From: Phycisphaerae bacterium
GTDB taxonomy: Bacteria > Planctomycetota > Phycisphaerae > Phycisphaerales > UBA1924
Length of the DNA stretch: 64,000 bases
NCBI GenBank assembly: GCA_030432255.1
Contig: JAUIHS010000009.1
Location: forward strand, 123,212 to 187,211
Reading direction: 5' to 3'
Below, piece by piece: positions 44,453 through 53,018 of the stretch. Made by a program: the position numbers and the translations under genes. The notes under the pieces are model-generated. The model worked only from the letters and a program-made list of their open reading frames with translations. It was not told the DNA's origin and searched no databases. Every line of letters starts with the position of its first letter. The first letter of the stretch is position 1.

Positions 44453-45976
44453 TCAACCGTGTATGAGTTTTCCTTCACTTGCCAGCGAAGCTTCATGCAC
44501 CGCTTCGTGCATCGTCGGATGCGCATGCACCGTCACGTTGATCTCCTCCGTCGTCGCCTCGAGACGACGCGCCAGAGTCAACTCCGCAATCAACTCCGTC
44601 GCCTGGTCGGAGAGGATGTGCGCACCGAGGATCTCGCCTCGCGGCAACCCGCGGATCACCTTCACGAGTCCCTTGTTCTGGTTCGCTGCGATCGCCTTGC
44701 CGTGCGACTGGAAGTTGTAGGACCCGACCTCGTAATCCGTCCCCTTCTTCATCCCCTGCTCCTTCAGCGCTCGCTCGGTGAACCCGACGCTCGCAACCTG
44801 AGGGTGGCAGTAGGTGCAGCCGGGAATCACGCTGTAGTCCATCGGAATCGGGTCGTGCCCGGCAATGCGCTCGACCGCGATGACGGCCTCCTCCGATGCC
44901 ACGTGAGCCAGCCACGGTGGACCGATCACGTCGCCCACCGCGTAGATGCCCGGAATGGACGTCTTGTAGGACAGCGTCTCCGGCTCCAGCGCGTTGGGGT
45001 TGTAGTCCGTCTTGATGTGATCCTTGACCGTCTCCAGGCCCAGCGACTCGTCAAAGAGACCGTCGAAACGGCCGCGAACGCCAATCGCCAGCAGGACCTT
45101 GTCCGCCTCGATCACTTCCTTCTTCGACTCGTCCGCCTTGCCGTCCTTGAAGGGGGCCACAGTCACCTTCACACCCTTGCCGGACTTCTCGACGTTCAGC
45201 GTTGTCGTCGAAGTGCGCAGGTCCATGCCCGCCTTGCGGTAGATCTTCTCGAGAGCCGAAGAAATGTCGTCGTCTTCCACGGGCAGGATCCGCGGCATCA
45301 TTTCGATGACGGTGACCTCGGTGCCGTACGTGTTGTAGAAGTACGCGAACTCCATCCCGATGGCGCCGGCGCCGATGACGACCAGCTTCTTCGGCTGCGT
45401 CGCGGTGTTCATGGCTTCGCGTGCACCCATGATGCGGTCGCCGTCGAACTTCGCGAACGGCAACTCGCGCGCCACGGAACCTGTGGCCACGAGGATGTTG
45501 TCAGCCGTGATCGTCTCGCGTGCGGTCTTGGCGATCTCCGCCGGCGCGTGCGTCAGCGTGTCCTTGACGGTGCAGTCATACAACTCCACCTTGCACGGGC
45601 TGCCGCCCTTCCGACCGCTCACGATCTTGGCGTGCCCCTCGAAGTGCTCGATCTTGTTCTTTCGGAACAGGAATGCGATGCCCTTGTTCAACTTGTCCGC
45701 AACACCCCGGCTGCGTGAGATGACGCGTGACCAGTCGTACGTCAACTTGTCGAACTTCAGACCCCAGGTCTCCGACTCCTGCGCGATCTTCTCGTAGAGT
45801 TCGGCGTTGGCGAGCAGCGATTTGGTCGGAATGCAACCCCAGTTCAGGCAGACTCCCCCAAGCTTGTCGCGCTCGACACAGGCAACCTTCAGGCCCAGTT
45901 GTGCTGCTCGAATGGCTCCGACGTAGCCCGCGGGCCCGCCGCCAATCACGATGAGGTCAAAGTGCTTCTGCGCCAC
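44453..45976 (-). CDS. lpdA: dihydrolipoamide dehydrogenase
   Basis: A 507-residue FAD enzyme (E3) that reoxidises the lipoyl groups of 2-oxoacid dehydrogenase complexes. FAD site: LIVIGGGPAGYVGAIRAAQL. The redox-active disulfide is GGVCLNWGCIPTKSLL. The NAD site and the AVGDVIGPPWLAHVA segment follow, and the C-terminal interface has HAHPTMHEAVHEA with the catalytic His. It starts at GTG 45976, about ten bases after GAGGAG; the frame extends upstream, but that part is not family-like. No E1 or E2 gene is nearby. A TACAAT -10 box at 46042-46047 predicts a leader of about 60 bases. Confidence 0.95.
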   Translation of the reverse strand: MAQKHFDLIVIGGGPAGYVGAIRAAQLGLKVACVERDKLGGVCLNWGCIPTKSLLANAELYEKIAQESETWGLKFDKLTYDWSRVISRSRGVADKLNKGIAFLFRKNKIEHFEGHAKIVSGRKGGSPCKVELYDCTVKDTLTHAPAEIAKTARETITADNILVATGSVARELPFAKFDGDRIMGAREAMNTATQPKKLVVIGAGAIGMEFAYFYNTYGTEVTVIEMMPRILPVEDDDISSALEKIYRKAGMDLRTSTTTLNVEKSGKGVKVTVAPFKDGKADESKKEVIEADKVLLAIGVRGRFDGLFDESLGLETVKDHIKTDYNPNALEPETLSYKTSIPGIYAVGDVIGPPWLAHVASEEAVIAVERIAGHDPIPMDYSVIPGCTYCHPQVASVGFTERALKEQGMKKGTDYEVGSYNFQSHGKAIAANQNKGLVKVIRGLPRGEILGAHILSDQATELIAELTLARRLEATTEEINVTVHAHPTMHEAVHEASLASEGKLIHG

Positions 45977-46041
45977 AGGATGGGGCTCCTCTTCGGCTTG
46001 GAAAGTGTCTGTCCGGTATGCCTCGGCGTGCGAGGAAGGGG

Positions 46042-46047
46042 ATTGTA
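46042..46047 (-). promoter_or_regulatory. -10 box of lpdA
   Basis: TACAAT on the minus strand with predicted start near 46035; a leader of about 60 bases carries GAGGAG. Confidence 0.5.
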
Positions 46048-46145
46048 GCGGGTCCGGGGAAGGAGGTCGCTGCCGGGGACGCACCTCGGGCGCACTCAGT
46101 CGCCACCCCCCTCAACTGCGATCAATCGGCAGTTACCCGGCTCGC

Positions 46146-48128
46146 TCACTCACAGACCGTGCCCCACTCGTCAAGCAGCAGGTTCAGATCCGCGAAGTCC
46201 ACCATGCCCGAACCGTCAACGTCGCCCAGCGTCCCCGGCTCCACGGTCTCACCCCAGTGATCGAGCAGTTCGTTCAGGTCCGCGAAGTCCACCGAAAGGT
46301 CACCGTTGACATCGCCGGGGCACTCCGTGACCACCGGGGTTCCGTGAACCGCCAGTGTCCAGTCCGTCCACGTGCCCGTGTCCGCTTCGAACAGGTCAGA
46401 AATGCGCAACGTCCAGTCGCCCACGGACGACTCCCCCCAGCAGCGGGCCGTCATGAAAGTGAAGTCCGTGTAGTCGTCGCCGCTGTCATCACGCATCAGT
46501 GCCAGCACCGACTCCGTACCCGAAGGTGACGTCAGCACAATCTCCAGGTCGCCGCGATACGAATGGGCAATGTTCAGCGTGACCTCCACATGCTCAACGA
46601 GAAGATCGTCACTCACGCTGATCGTCCGCACCACGCCCGCTGGATCGTTCGCGGGAATCGTCATGCCGACGACATCCGTCTCGCCCGCCGTCATGGCCGG
46701 TGCTGCCGGTGACCAGGTCATCGCGGCCGCCACCGCATCATGCGTCTCAAGAGCCCCGAAGCCGTAGTCGTAACTGATGTCATGCCCCGCCGCGTTGGTC
46801 TCCCATGAGGCGCGCATCGGATCGTTCTTCCGCGCCGTCTCGACGAGGATGTGCTGGACATCGCGCCAAGTGAGCATCGGATTGGCCTGCAGCATCAGCG
46901 CCACTGTCCCTGTCAGAAGGGGGCATGCGGCGCTCGACCCACCGAACGTGGCCGTATACGGGTTCACCCCTCGATTCGTGGTGGTGATGGCACGGGTGTT
47001 CCCGTCGCTGTGCGCCACCACCAACATGGCCGACCCGGTCTCGTTGCCGAAGGTGGCCAGGAGATCGGAACGCGTATCTCCGTCCCCGATCCAGCCGCAC
47101 GCAATCGTGTACCGACTGTTGGCAAAGCCGTCGTAGTCCATCCGGTCTTCAGTGCCGCCGTTGCCGGCCGCCCAGCACATGATCATGCCCAGACCGCCTC
47201 GCCCCAGGAGCGCCGCATCCTCGAGCGCCTGCCGTTCCGCCGCGGCGAGATGGAAGATGTTGCCGTTATCCGTCGGACCCCATGAATTATTCTTCACATC
47301 GTGCACATCGTTCATGTGCGCCAGCGCGGCCGCTCGCGTTGCACTCGTCGTCCCGATGTACAGCGACGAGATCTGCGACTCATAGGCCAGGCCGCGAACC
47401 CCCTCGTTGTTGTATCCCACCGCGCCCATGATGCCGGCGACCCGCGTTGCATGCGCGCTGTTGGTGAACGTGGTGTTGCTCGCCGCGGCATTGTGATTCC
47501 CCGCCAGGTCCGGATGGATGGTCTGGTATCCGCCACCTGACTCCACGACACCAGCCACGATCCCGAAGCCGCTGAATCCGAGTGCCCAGGCGTCACTGGC
47601 ATTGCAGTCGAAGAGCGGATCGATCGTATTCTCCATGTGCCACTGGTCCATGAACAACGGATCAGTCATGTCGCCGGGATCCGCTCCGCGCTCCGACATC
47701 TGCTCCTCGAGCAACACCACCGCGTCGCCGAAGCCCGCATCACGCAATGCAGCCGCGCCATCAACCGCCGCCCCCACGCTCGCGTAGGTGACCGTCCAGA
47801 ATTCCGTGAGCCCCGGAATCGGCGCCACCGCACCCGCACCTGCCACCGCCAGCACATCGGCTTCCCGTCCTGAGACGACAACCTCATTCGTCAGCGTGAA
47901 CAACTGCGGTGGCCGCACCGGGCCGGCGAACCTCGCCACTTCAACGTCGCGGGGCCGCGCCGTCACGCGCAAAGCGTTCACATCATCAGCCGACACCAGG
48001 CGAAGCGGTCCCTGGGCTGTGAGCACATCGATGGCAATGTCACCCGTCGGGCGCGGCGTGACCTGCCCGAAGCAGAACGGGGCCGCGAGGCTGACGCACA
48101 GCATGAAGAACAATGGTCGCTGAATCAT
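46146..48128 (-). CDS. exported subtilase-like protein with Glu in place of catalytic Asp
   Basis: A 660-residue relative of the 42096 subtilase with the same order: signal peptide (PLFFMLCVSLAAPFCFGQ), N-terminal region, S8 domain, P domain (about 490-605) and dockerin-like loops (NGDLSVDFADLNELL, DGSGMVDFADLNLLL). His (NSAHATRVAGIMG) and Ser (GGSSAACPLLTG) of the triad are present. The aspartate position reads AGVVESGGG, with Glu replacing Asp. The His motif also departs from the usual HGT. Activity is therefore doubtful. GGGAGA precedes ATG 48128; a TAGAAT -10 box at 48194-48199 gives a leader of about 60 bases. Confidence 0.88.
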   Translation of the reverse strand: MIQRPLFFMLCVSLAAPFCFGQVTPRPTGDIAIDVLTAQGPLRLVSADDVNALRVTARPRDVEVARFAGPVRPPQLFTLTNEVVVSGREADVLAVAGAGAVAPIPGLTEFWTVTYASVGAAVDGAAALRDAGFGDAVVLLEEQMSERGADPGDMTDPLFMDQWHMENTIDPLFDCNASDAWALGFSGFGIVAGVVESGGGYQTIHPDLAGNHNAAASNTTFTNSAHATRVAGIMGAVGYNNEGVRGLAYESQISSLYIGTTSATRAAALAHMNDVHDVKNNSWGPTDNGNIFHLAAAERQALEDAALLGRGGLGMIMCWAAGNGGTEDRMDYDGFANSRYTIACGWIGDGDTRSDLLATFGNETGSAMLVVAHSDGNTRAITTTNRGVNPYTATFGGSSAACPLLTGTVALMLQANPMLTWRDVQHILVETARKNDPMRASWETNAAGHDISYDYGFGALETHDAVAAAMTWSPAAPAMTAGETDVVGMTIPANDPAGVVRTISVSDDLLVEHVEVTLNIAHSYRGDLEIVLTSPSGTESVLALMRDDSGDDYTDFTFMTARCWGESSVGDWTLRISDLFEADTGTWTDWTLAVHGTPVVTECPGDVNGDLSVDFADLNELLDHWGETVEPGTLGDVDGSGMVDFADLNLLLDEWGTVCE

Positions 48129-48193
48129 TCAATCTCTCCCTGGTCCGAAAACCCCGCAGGACACGGCGCGGCGGCATCGGTCTCTCTGACAAC

Positions 48194-48199
48194 ATTCTA
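48194..48199 (-). promoter_or_regulatory. -10 box of the second subtilase gene
   Basis: TAGAAT on the minus strand; predicted start near 48187 upstream of GGGAGA and ATG 48128. Confidence 0.45.
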
Positions 48200-48294
48200 C
48201 CCTTCGTCCGACTCGACCCTCCTGATCCGCCTAAATCGGGCTTCCCAGCCCGCAAAGCGACTCAGAGGCCGCGCCACCCGGACCTCCGGACCGC

Positions 48295-48300
48295 TACACT
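48295..48300 (+). promoter_or_regulatory. -10 box, leaderless start of the ABC gene
   Basis: TACACT ends exactly seven bases before GTG 48307; no ribosome binding site is present. Confidence 0.5.
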
Positions 48301-48306
48301 GCTTCC

Positions 48307-49035
48307 GTGACCCAACTCAAGAGCGACACCGTTCCGAGAACCGAGATCGACAGCGTCTGCACACTCAGGCAGGTGCGGAAGCACTATTTCAAGCCGGATG
48401 GCTCCATCCTGGTCGAGGCCCTGCGCGGCGTGGACCTGGAGGTGCCGCGAGGCCAGTACGTGGCCATCATGGGTCCGTCCGGCTCCGGCAAGTCCACCCT
48501 GATGAACGTGCTCGGCTGCCTTGATCAGCCGACGCATGGCGACTACCTGTTGGACGGGCGCAATGTCGCGCAGTTGTCCGATCAGGAACTGAGCATCTAT
48601 CGGGGCCAGAAGATCGGCTTCATCTTCCAGGCCTTCAACCTGATCTCACAGCTCAGGATCGAGGAGAACATCGAGGTCCCGCTGTTCTACCAAGGCGTGC
48701 CCAAGCGCAAGCGTGTCGCGCGCGCGGTCGAGAAGCTCACACTCGTCGGACTCGAAGATCGGATCGGGCACCGGCCATCGGAACTCTCGGGCGGACAGCA
48801 GCAGCGCGTTGCCATCGCGAGAGCGCTTGCGGCGGATCCTGTGATCCTCATGGCGGATGAGCCGACGGGTAACCTCGACTCCACCACCGGCCTGTCCATC
48901 CTTGACATCTTCGACGACCTCCATGCCAAAGGCATGACCATTCTCCTCGTCACACACGACGAGCGCATCGCGGAACGATGCCAACGCGTCATCCGCATTC
49001 GCGATGGACTGATCGAAAAGGACGAATGGAAGTGA
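48307..49035 (+). CDS. ABC transporter ATPase, LolD/MacB type
   Basis: A 242-residue ATP-binding subunit. Walker A is IMGPSGSGKSTLMNVLGCLD, the signature is LSGGQQQRVAIARAL, and Walker B is VILMADEPTGNLDS. The H-loop is LLVTHDERIAERC. The spacing and GCLDQPT segment are typical of the LolD/MacB/FtsE family that works with four-helix permeases in lipoprotein release or macrolide/peptide export. No permease gene lies next to it, so its partner is elsewhere. The start codon is GTG directly after the -10 box, implying a leaderless message. Confidence 0.9.
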   Translation: MTQLKSDTVPRTEIDSVCTLRQVRKHYFKPDGSILVEALRGVDLEVPRGQYVAIMGPSGSGKSTLMNVLGCLDQPTHGDYLLDGRNVAQLSDQELSIYRGQKIGFIFQAFNLISQLRIEENIEVPLFYQGVPKRKRVARAVEKLTLVGLEDRIGHRPSELSGGQQQRVAIARALAADPVILMADEPTGNLDSTTGLSILDIFDDLHAKGMTILLVTHDERIAERCQRVIRIRDGLIEKDEWK

Positions 49036-49065
49036 TCTGCCGCCCGCACAGAATGAGCTCGGTGT

Positions 49066-49128
49066 AAAAAAGAACCCGACCGGCGCACCGAAGCGCTGCC
49101 GGTCAGGCTTCCGGGGGCAGAGTTGTTA
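49066..49128 (-). ncRNA. candidate small RNA with its own promoter and terminator
   Basis: On the minus strand TATACT (49135-49140) predicts a start near 49128. After about 16 bases the transcript enters a hairpin, GAAGCC...GGTTC at the base and GACCGGC/GCCGGTC higher up, closed by a C(TTCG)G loop. It is followed by six T at 49066-49071. TTGATA lies 15 bases before the -10 box. No gene lies upstream on this strand that the terminator could serve. The gap is between the ABC and ruvC genes, both on the plus strand. Confidence 0.5.
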
Positions 49129-49249
49129 TGCACAAGTATACCCCAGCCGATCCGATATCAAGAACACGACTGATGATTTTTTGGGACATTCACCCAATCC
49201 TCGACTGCCATTGCAGATGCATCCGACATGCCTCGGAGTCCACACGTTG

Positions 49250-49783
49250 ATGGGCAATTCCGCACATCCCCTGCCAGGCGCACCGGGCCGCGTGCTCGGC
49301 ATCGACCCCGGCACGCAGCTCACCGGTTTCGGGTGCATTTCCGTGCATGGCTCGGAGATCAGGCTCGTCGATGCCGGTGTGCTGCGATTCAACTCCCGGC
49401 AGTCCATCGCGACTCGTCTCGTCGAACTCGAACGCGACCTCGATGAACTCGTCACGACGCTCCGGCCGGACGTCGCCTGCGTCGAAGCGCTCTTCGCCCA
49501 CTACGCACATCCCCGCACCGCCGTCACCATGGGGCATGCCCGAGGCGTCATCCTGCTCGTCCTCCGCCGCGCCGGCATCCCGACCATCGAAGTGCCCGCC
49601 ACCCACGCCAAGAAGGCGCTGACCGGCAACGGGCACGCCGACAAGTCGCAGATGCAGCGTGCCATCCAGTGGCAGCTCGGCCTCAACGCCATCCCCGAGC
49701 CTCCGGACGTCGCCGATGCCCTCGCCATCGCGATGGCTGGTATGCGCCACCCGGAAGCCTCCGAGGCACTCAGCCTGCGCTGA
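49250..49783 (+). CDS. ruvC: Holliday junction resolvase RuvC
   Basis: About 177 residues from ATG 49250; ATG 49217 would add 11. RuvC cleaves Holliday junctions symmetrically with RuvAB. The RNase H-like core has VLGIDPGTQLTGFGCI with the first catalytic Asp, VEALFAHYAHPRTAVTMGHA with the Glu, and PDVADALAIAM with the last acidic pair. ruvA and ruvB are not adjacent. A CGGAG 13 bases before the start is a poor ribosome binding site. Its 3' end overlaps a small convergent membrane protein gene. Confidence 0.93.
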   Translation: MGNSAHPLPGAPGRVLGIDPGTQLTGFGCISVHGSEIRLVDAGVLRFNSRQSIATRLVELERDLDELVTTLRPDVACVEALFAHYAHPRTAVTMGHARGVILLVLRRAGIPTIEVPATHAKKALTGNGHADKSQMQRAIQWQLGLNAIPEPPDVADALAIAMAGMRHPEASEALSLR

Positions 49784-50105
49784 AGGGATTCCCGCCCGGC
49801 CCCGGAAGTCCGCCGGCCCGTTCCCGCGTCTGCCCCCGGACGGCACTGCCCACCAGGCAGCCCAGCGCTGCGAGCGTGCCGAGGAGGATGAGGGCGCCGG
49901 CCGCAGCGACGATGTACGTGAACTCCGACGTCTCAAACCGCGTGAGGCGTTCCGGATCACCACCTTCGCGCAGCACGATCGCCTCGGCAAAGCTGTGATT
50001 GGCGACGATCACCAGGTACGAGATCAGCGGAGCACTCAGCAGCAGGGCGCCGACAAACGCGAACACCCCCAGCCCGAGGCTCAGCAGTCCTGTTCCAACC
50101 TTCAT
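49770..50105 (-). CDS. small two-helix membrane protein
   Basis: A 111-residue protein from ATG 50105, with AAAGGAG seven bases upstream. It has two long hydrophobic helices (about 5-32 and 62-87) separated by a short charged loop, and a Gly/Pro-rich tail. It has no family that I recognise. The last 14 bases overlap ruvC in the opposite orientation, which is common for convergent genes here. Confidence 0.6.
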   Translation of the reverse strand: MKVGTGLLSLGLGVFAFVGALLLSAPLISYLVIVANHSFAEAIVLREGGDPERLTRFETSEFTYIVAAAGALILLGTLAALGCLVGSAVRGQTRERAGGLPGPGGNPFSAG

Positions 50106-50180
50106 GGCGGACTCCTTTCCATCCGAGTGCGCAGCCCCCGACTCCCTGATACGCACATCAGGGTCCGCAGTTGCAATCTC

Positions 50181-50257
50181 CACTCGCACCCAACACCTCG
50201 CTCCCCGCACCTCGCCCCCCACTCCCCGCTCCCCGCTCCCCGCCCTACACTGTCCCC
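50181..50257 (+). repeat. 7-base-period tract running into the ntrC-type start
   Basis: From 50181 the sequence divides without slip into eleven 7-base units: CACTCGC, ACCCAAC, ACCTCGC, TCCCCGC, ACCTCGC, CCCCCAC, three TCCCCGC, CCTACAC and TGTCCCC, followed by ATG 50258. The -10 box TACACT spans the last two units. The tract replaces any -35 box and any ribosome binding site. Confidence 0.75.
50246..50251 (+). promoter_or_regulatory. -10 box, leaderless start of the NtrC-type regulator
   Basis: TACACT ends seven bases before ATG 50258, within the 7-base-period tract. Confidence 0.5.
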
Positions 50258-51694
50258 ATGACTGAAGTGAACGACCTCCGCGCCCAGGTCCTGATTGTCG
50301 AGGACGAACCCGACCACGCCGATGTGATGGCCGAGGCCCTGCGCCGACCCGGCCACGTCTGCACCATCGTCAACGACGTTCCCAACGCCCTCGAAGAACT
50401 CAAGGGCGGCGCCTTTGACATCATCGTCACCGACCTGCGCATGCCCGAGTCGGGCGGGGCCAACGGTGTCGCCACCGACGGCGGCAATGCCGGCATGGTC
50501 ATCCTCGACGCCGCGCGGCAGCATCAGCCCGACGCCGAAACCATCATGGTCACCGCGCACGGCGATGTCGCCACCGCGCGGGCCGCTTTCAAACACGGCG
50601 CGTACGACTTCATCGAGAAGCCCCTCGACCTCCAGGTCTTCCGCTCGCTCGTCAATCGTGCCGCCGAAACCGTCCTCCTCCGTCACCAGGGCGGCGAACT
50701 CTCCGACCTCGTTCAGCACGATGGCTTCGAAGGCATCATCGCCGGCTCCGAGCCGATGCGGAAGATCCTCAACACGGTCCGCACCGTCGCGCCCTCACAC
50801 ATCCCCGTACTCATCACCGGTGAATCCGGCACCGGCAAGGAACTCATCGCACAGGCCGTTCATCGCAACAGCACACGCAACAACAAGCGCTACGTCGCGT
50901 TCAACTGCGCCGGCCAGTCCGAATCACTCATCGAGGATCAACTCTTCGGCCACGTCCGCGGCGCCTTCACCGGCGCCGAGAAAGACCGACAGGGCATCTT
51001 CGAGTACGCCGACGCCGGCACCCTCTTCCTCGACGAAATCGGCGACATGCCACTCTCCATGCAGGCCAAGCTGCTGCGCGTCCTCGAGTCCGGCGAAGTC
51101 ATCCGACTCGGTGCCAATGACACACGCAACGTCGATGTGCGCTTCGTCTCCGCCACCAACAAGGACCTCAAGAAGGCCGTCGAGACAGGCGACTTCCGCG
51201 AAGACCTCTACTTCCGCATCAAGGGCGTGGAAGTGCATCTGCCCCCGCTGCGCGAACGACGCGAGGACATCCCCCGCATCGTCCGCCATGCCATCGCCCG
51301 ATTCGCCGGAGAGATGAACCAGCAGCCACCGGATATCACGGACGCGGCCATGCTCCGCCTCACTGCCTACTCATGGCCCGGCAACGTCCGCCAACTCATC
51401 AACGTGGTCCAGAACATGACCGTCATGGCCATCGGCGCCGCCGAAGGCCCCATCGATGTGCGCCACATCCCCGACGACATCGTCGTGACGGATGAGGATG
51501 AAGACGCCGCCGCAGCGGGCAGCGCCGCCGGTGGCATCGGCAGCCTGGCGGGAACGAGCCTCGAGCAACTTGAGAAGCGCGCCATCCGGGAGACCCTGCG
51601 CCTCACCGGCGGCAATCGCGAACAGACCGCCAAACTCCTCGGCATCGGCGAACGCACCCTCTATCGCAAACTCAAGGAGTATGGGCTGAGGTGA
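50258..51694 (+). CDS. sigma-54-dependent response regulator (NtrC family)
   Basis: A 478-residue activator. The receiver (about 1-140) has VLIVEDEPDHAD and the phosphoacceptor in IIVTDLRMP. An insert of about 13 residues (ESGGANGVATDGG) follows the phosphorylation site, unusual for the family. The AAA+ domain has Walker A TGESGTGKELIAQAV, the sigma-54 contact GAFTGAEKDRQG, FLDEIGDMPLSMQ, and the arginine-finger region FREDLYFRIKGVE. A Fis-type helix-turn-helix ends it (TGGNREQTAKLLGIGERTLY). It activates RpoN promoters when phosphorylated; no cognate kinase is adjacent. Confidence 0.93.
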   Translation: MTEVNDLRAQVLIVEDEPDHADVMAEALRRPGHVCTIVNDVPNALEELKGGAFDIIVTDLRMPESGGANGVATDGGNAGMVILDAARQHQPDAETIMVTAHGDVATARAAFKHGAYDFIEKPLDLQVFRSLVNRAAETVLLRHQGGELSDLVQHDGFEGIIAGSEPMRKILNTVRTVAPSHIPVLITGESGTGKELIAQAVHRNSTRNNKRYVAFNCAGQSESLIEDQLFGHVRGAFTGAEKDRQGIFEYADAGTLFLDEIGDMPLSMQAKLLRVLESGEVIRLGANDTRNVDVRFVSATNKDLKKAVETGDFREDLYFRIKGVEVHLPPLRERREDIPRIVRHAIARFAGEMNQQPPDITDAAMLRLTAYSWPGNVRQLINVVQNMTVMAIGAAEGPIDVRHIPDDIVVTDEDEDAAAAGSAAGGIGSLAGTSLEQLEKRAIRETLRLTGGNREQTAKLLGIGERTLYRKLKEYGLR

Positions 51695-51794
51695 TCCGAT
51701 GACTTCCGATCTGGATCGTCCTTGTGAGCTTGGCATTCATTTTCGCACCTGATCCAGGTCCCCGGCTTCAGTGCCACCAACGCCCAGAACCCCC

Positions 51795-51800
51795 TACAAT
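51795..51800 (+). promoter_or_regulatory. -10 box, leaderless start of the DUF1573 gene
   Basis: TACAAT ends seven bases before ATG 51807; no ribosome binding site. Confidence 0.55.
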
Positions 51801-51806
51801 CCCCAC

Positions 51807-53018
51807 ATGATCAAGCACGCCTGCCTCCTCCTGACCACGGCCTCACTCGCCCTCCTGCCCGCTTGTGACGATCCCGCTCCGCCGGCTGACAACACCAGCA
51901 CAACGGGCACCACCGCGGACGATGCAAACGAGACGCCAACACCGCCGGTGGAGGGGGCCGCAACCCGGAACGATCACGACCAACCGGATGAACTGGTCCA
52001 GACCACAGACCCAGCGGCACTGCCCCAGGAGCGCAATGAGCCGGCGATCCAGGAGAATGCCGCGGCCGTCCTACGTCTCGCCCCGGCCACGCTCGATCTC
52101 GGCATCATCGACGCCAAGGCGGCCACGCAGGCGGAGGGCATGCTGCTCAACATCTCGCAGGAAACCCTGAAGATCGTCAAAGTGCAACCGAGCTGCGCCT
52201 GCACCGATGTCACACTCACGACCACAACGCTTGCCCCCCGCTCCAGCACCCCTTTCTCACTCGAATTCACACCCAAGTCCGGCACCGGCGTCAAGAAGGC
52301 CCAGGTGCGGTTCTTCGTGGAGGGCTTTCGGGTTCCGGCCATCTTCGACATCATCGGCGAGGTCACGCTCCCTGTGCGCGTCATCCCGCCGCACATCGAT
52401 GCGCGTGAGACAATCGACGGCTCCATGGTCGTCCAGTCCGTCGACGATGAACCTTTCCGTATCTTCAACGTCGCCGGCATGGCGCCCCAATATGCCGACG
52501 GCTTCAACCCCGCCACTGATGAGCCCAGAAAGCAGTACGTCCTCAAGTGGGACTTGAGCATCTACGACAAGGAGACCATCCCCGGGTGGCTGGTCATCGA
52601 GACCGATCGCGATGACGCCCCCGTCGTCGACGTGCGCGTCTGGCACGAGTGGACCCGCCCCGACCGCTCCGACATCGCGTCCACACACTGGATCCTCTCA
52701 GACCAGCGCATCCTCCTCGGCGCACTCAAGCCCGCGGAAACCACCGAAATCTCCCTCCTCATGAAGCCGCTCCGGGCGACGGACGTCGTGGAAACCCCCC
52801 TCGCCGCATCCTGTCTCGTTGATGATGTGGTCGTCGAACTGGTCGATTCGCACGCCGCGGCGGACGGTGCGATCGAGTGCCATGTGCGTGTGACATGCAA
52901 CCAGACCGAGACGGGTCTCGTATACGCCCCCATGACGATCCACTCGCCGTCGCAGACCCGCGACGTCGTCCTCATCGGCCGCATGGTGGCCGACGAAACG
53001 GTCACGAGTGAACAGTGA
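51807..53018 (+). CDS. DUF1573-domain lipoprotein
   Basis: A 403-residue protein with signal MIKHACLLLTTASLALLPAC ending in a lipobox, then an acidic Thr-rich spacer of about 60 residues. A DUF1573-like Ig domain follows (about 90-185: LDLGIIDAKAATQAEGML, VQPSCACTDVTL, EFTPKSGTGVKKAQV). A second beta domain completes the protein. DUF1573 proteins are abundant in planctomycetes and related phyla; their function is unknown. The stop codon lies inside a 7-base-period tract. Confidence 0.82.
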   Translation: MIKHACLLLTTASLALLPACDDPAPPADNTSTTGTTADDANETPTPPVEGAATRNDHDQPDELVQTTDPAALPQERNEPAIQENAAAVLRLAPATLDLGIIDAKAATQAEGMLLNISQETLKIVKVQPSCACTDVTLTTTTLAPRSSTPFSLEFTPKSGTGVKKAQVRFFVEGFRVPAIFDIIGEVTLPVRVIPPHIDARETIDGSMVVQSVDDEPFRIFNVAGMAPQYADGFNPATDEPRKQYVLKWDLSIYDKETIPGWLVIETDRDDAPVVDVRVWHEWTRPDRSDIASTHWILSDQRILLGALKPAETTEISLLMKPLRATDVVETPLAASCLVDDVVVELVDSHAAADGAIECHVRVTCNQTETGLVYAPMTIHSPSQTRDVVLIGRMVADETVTSEQ

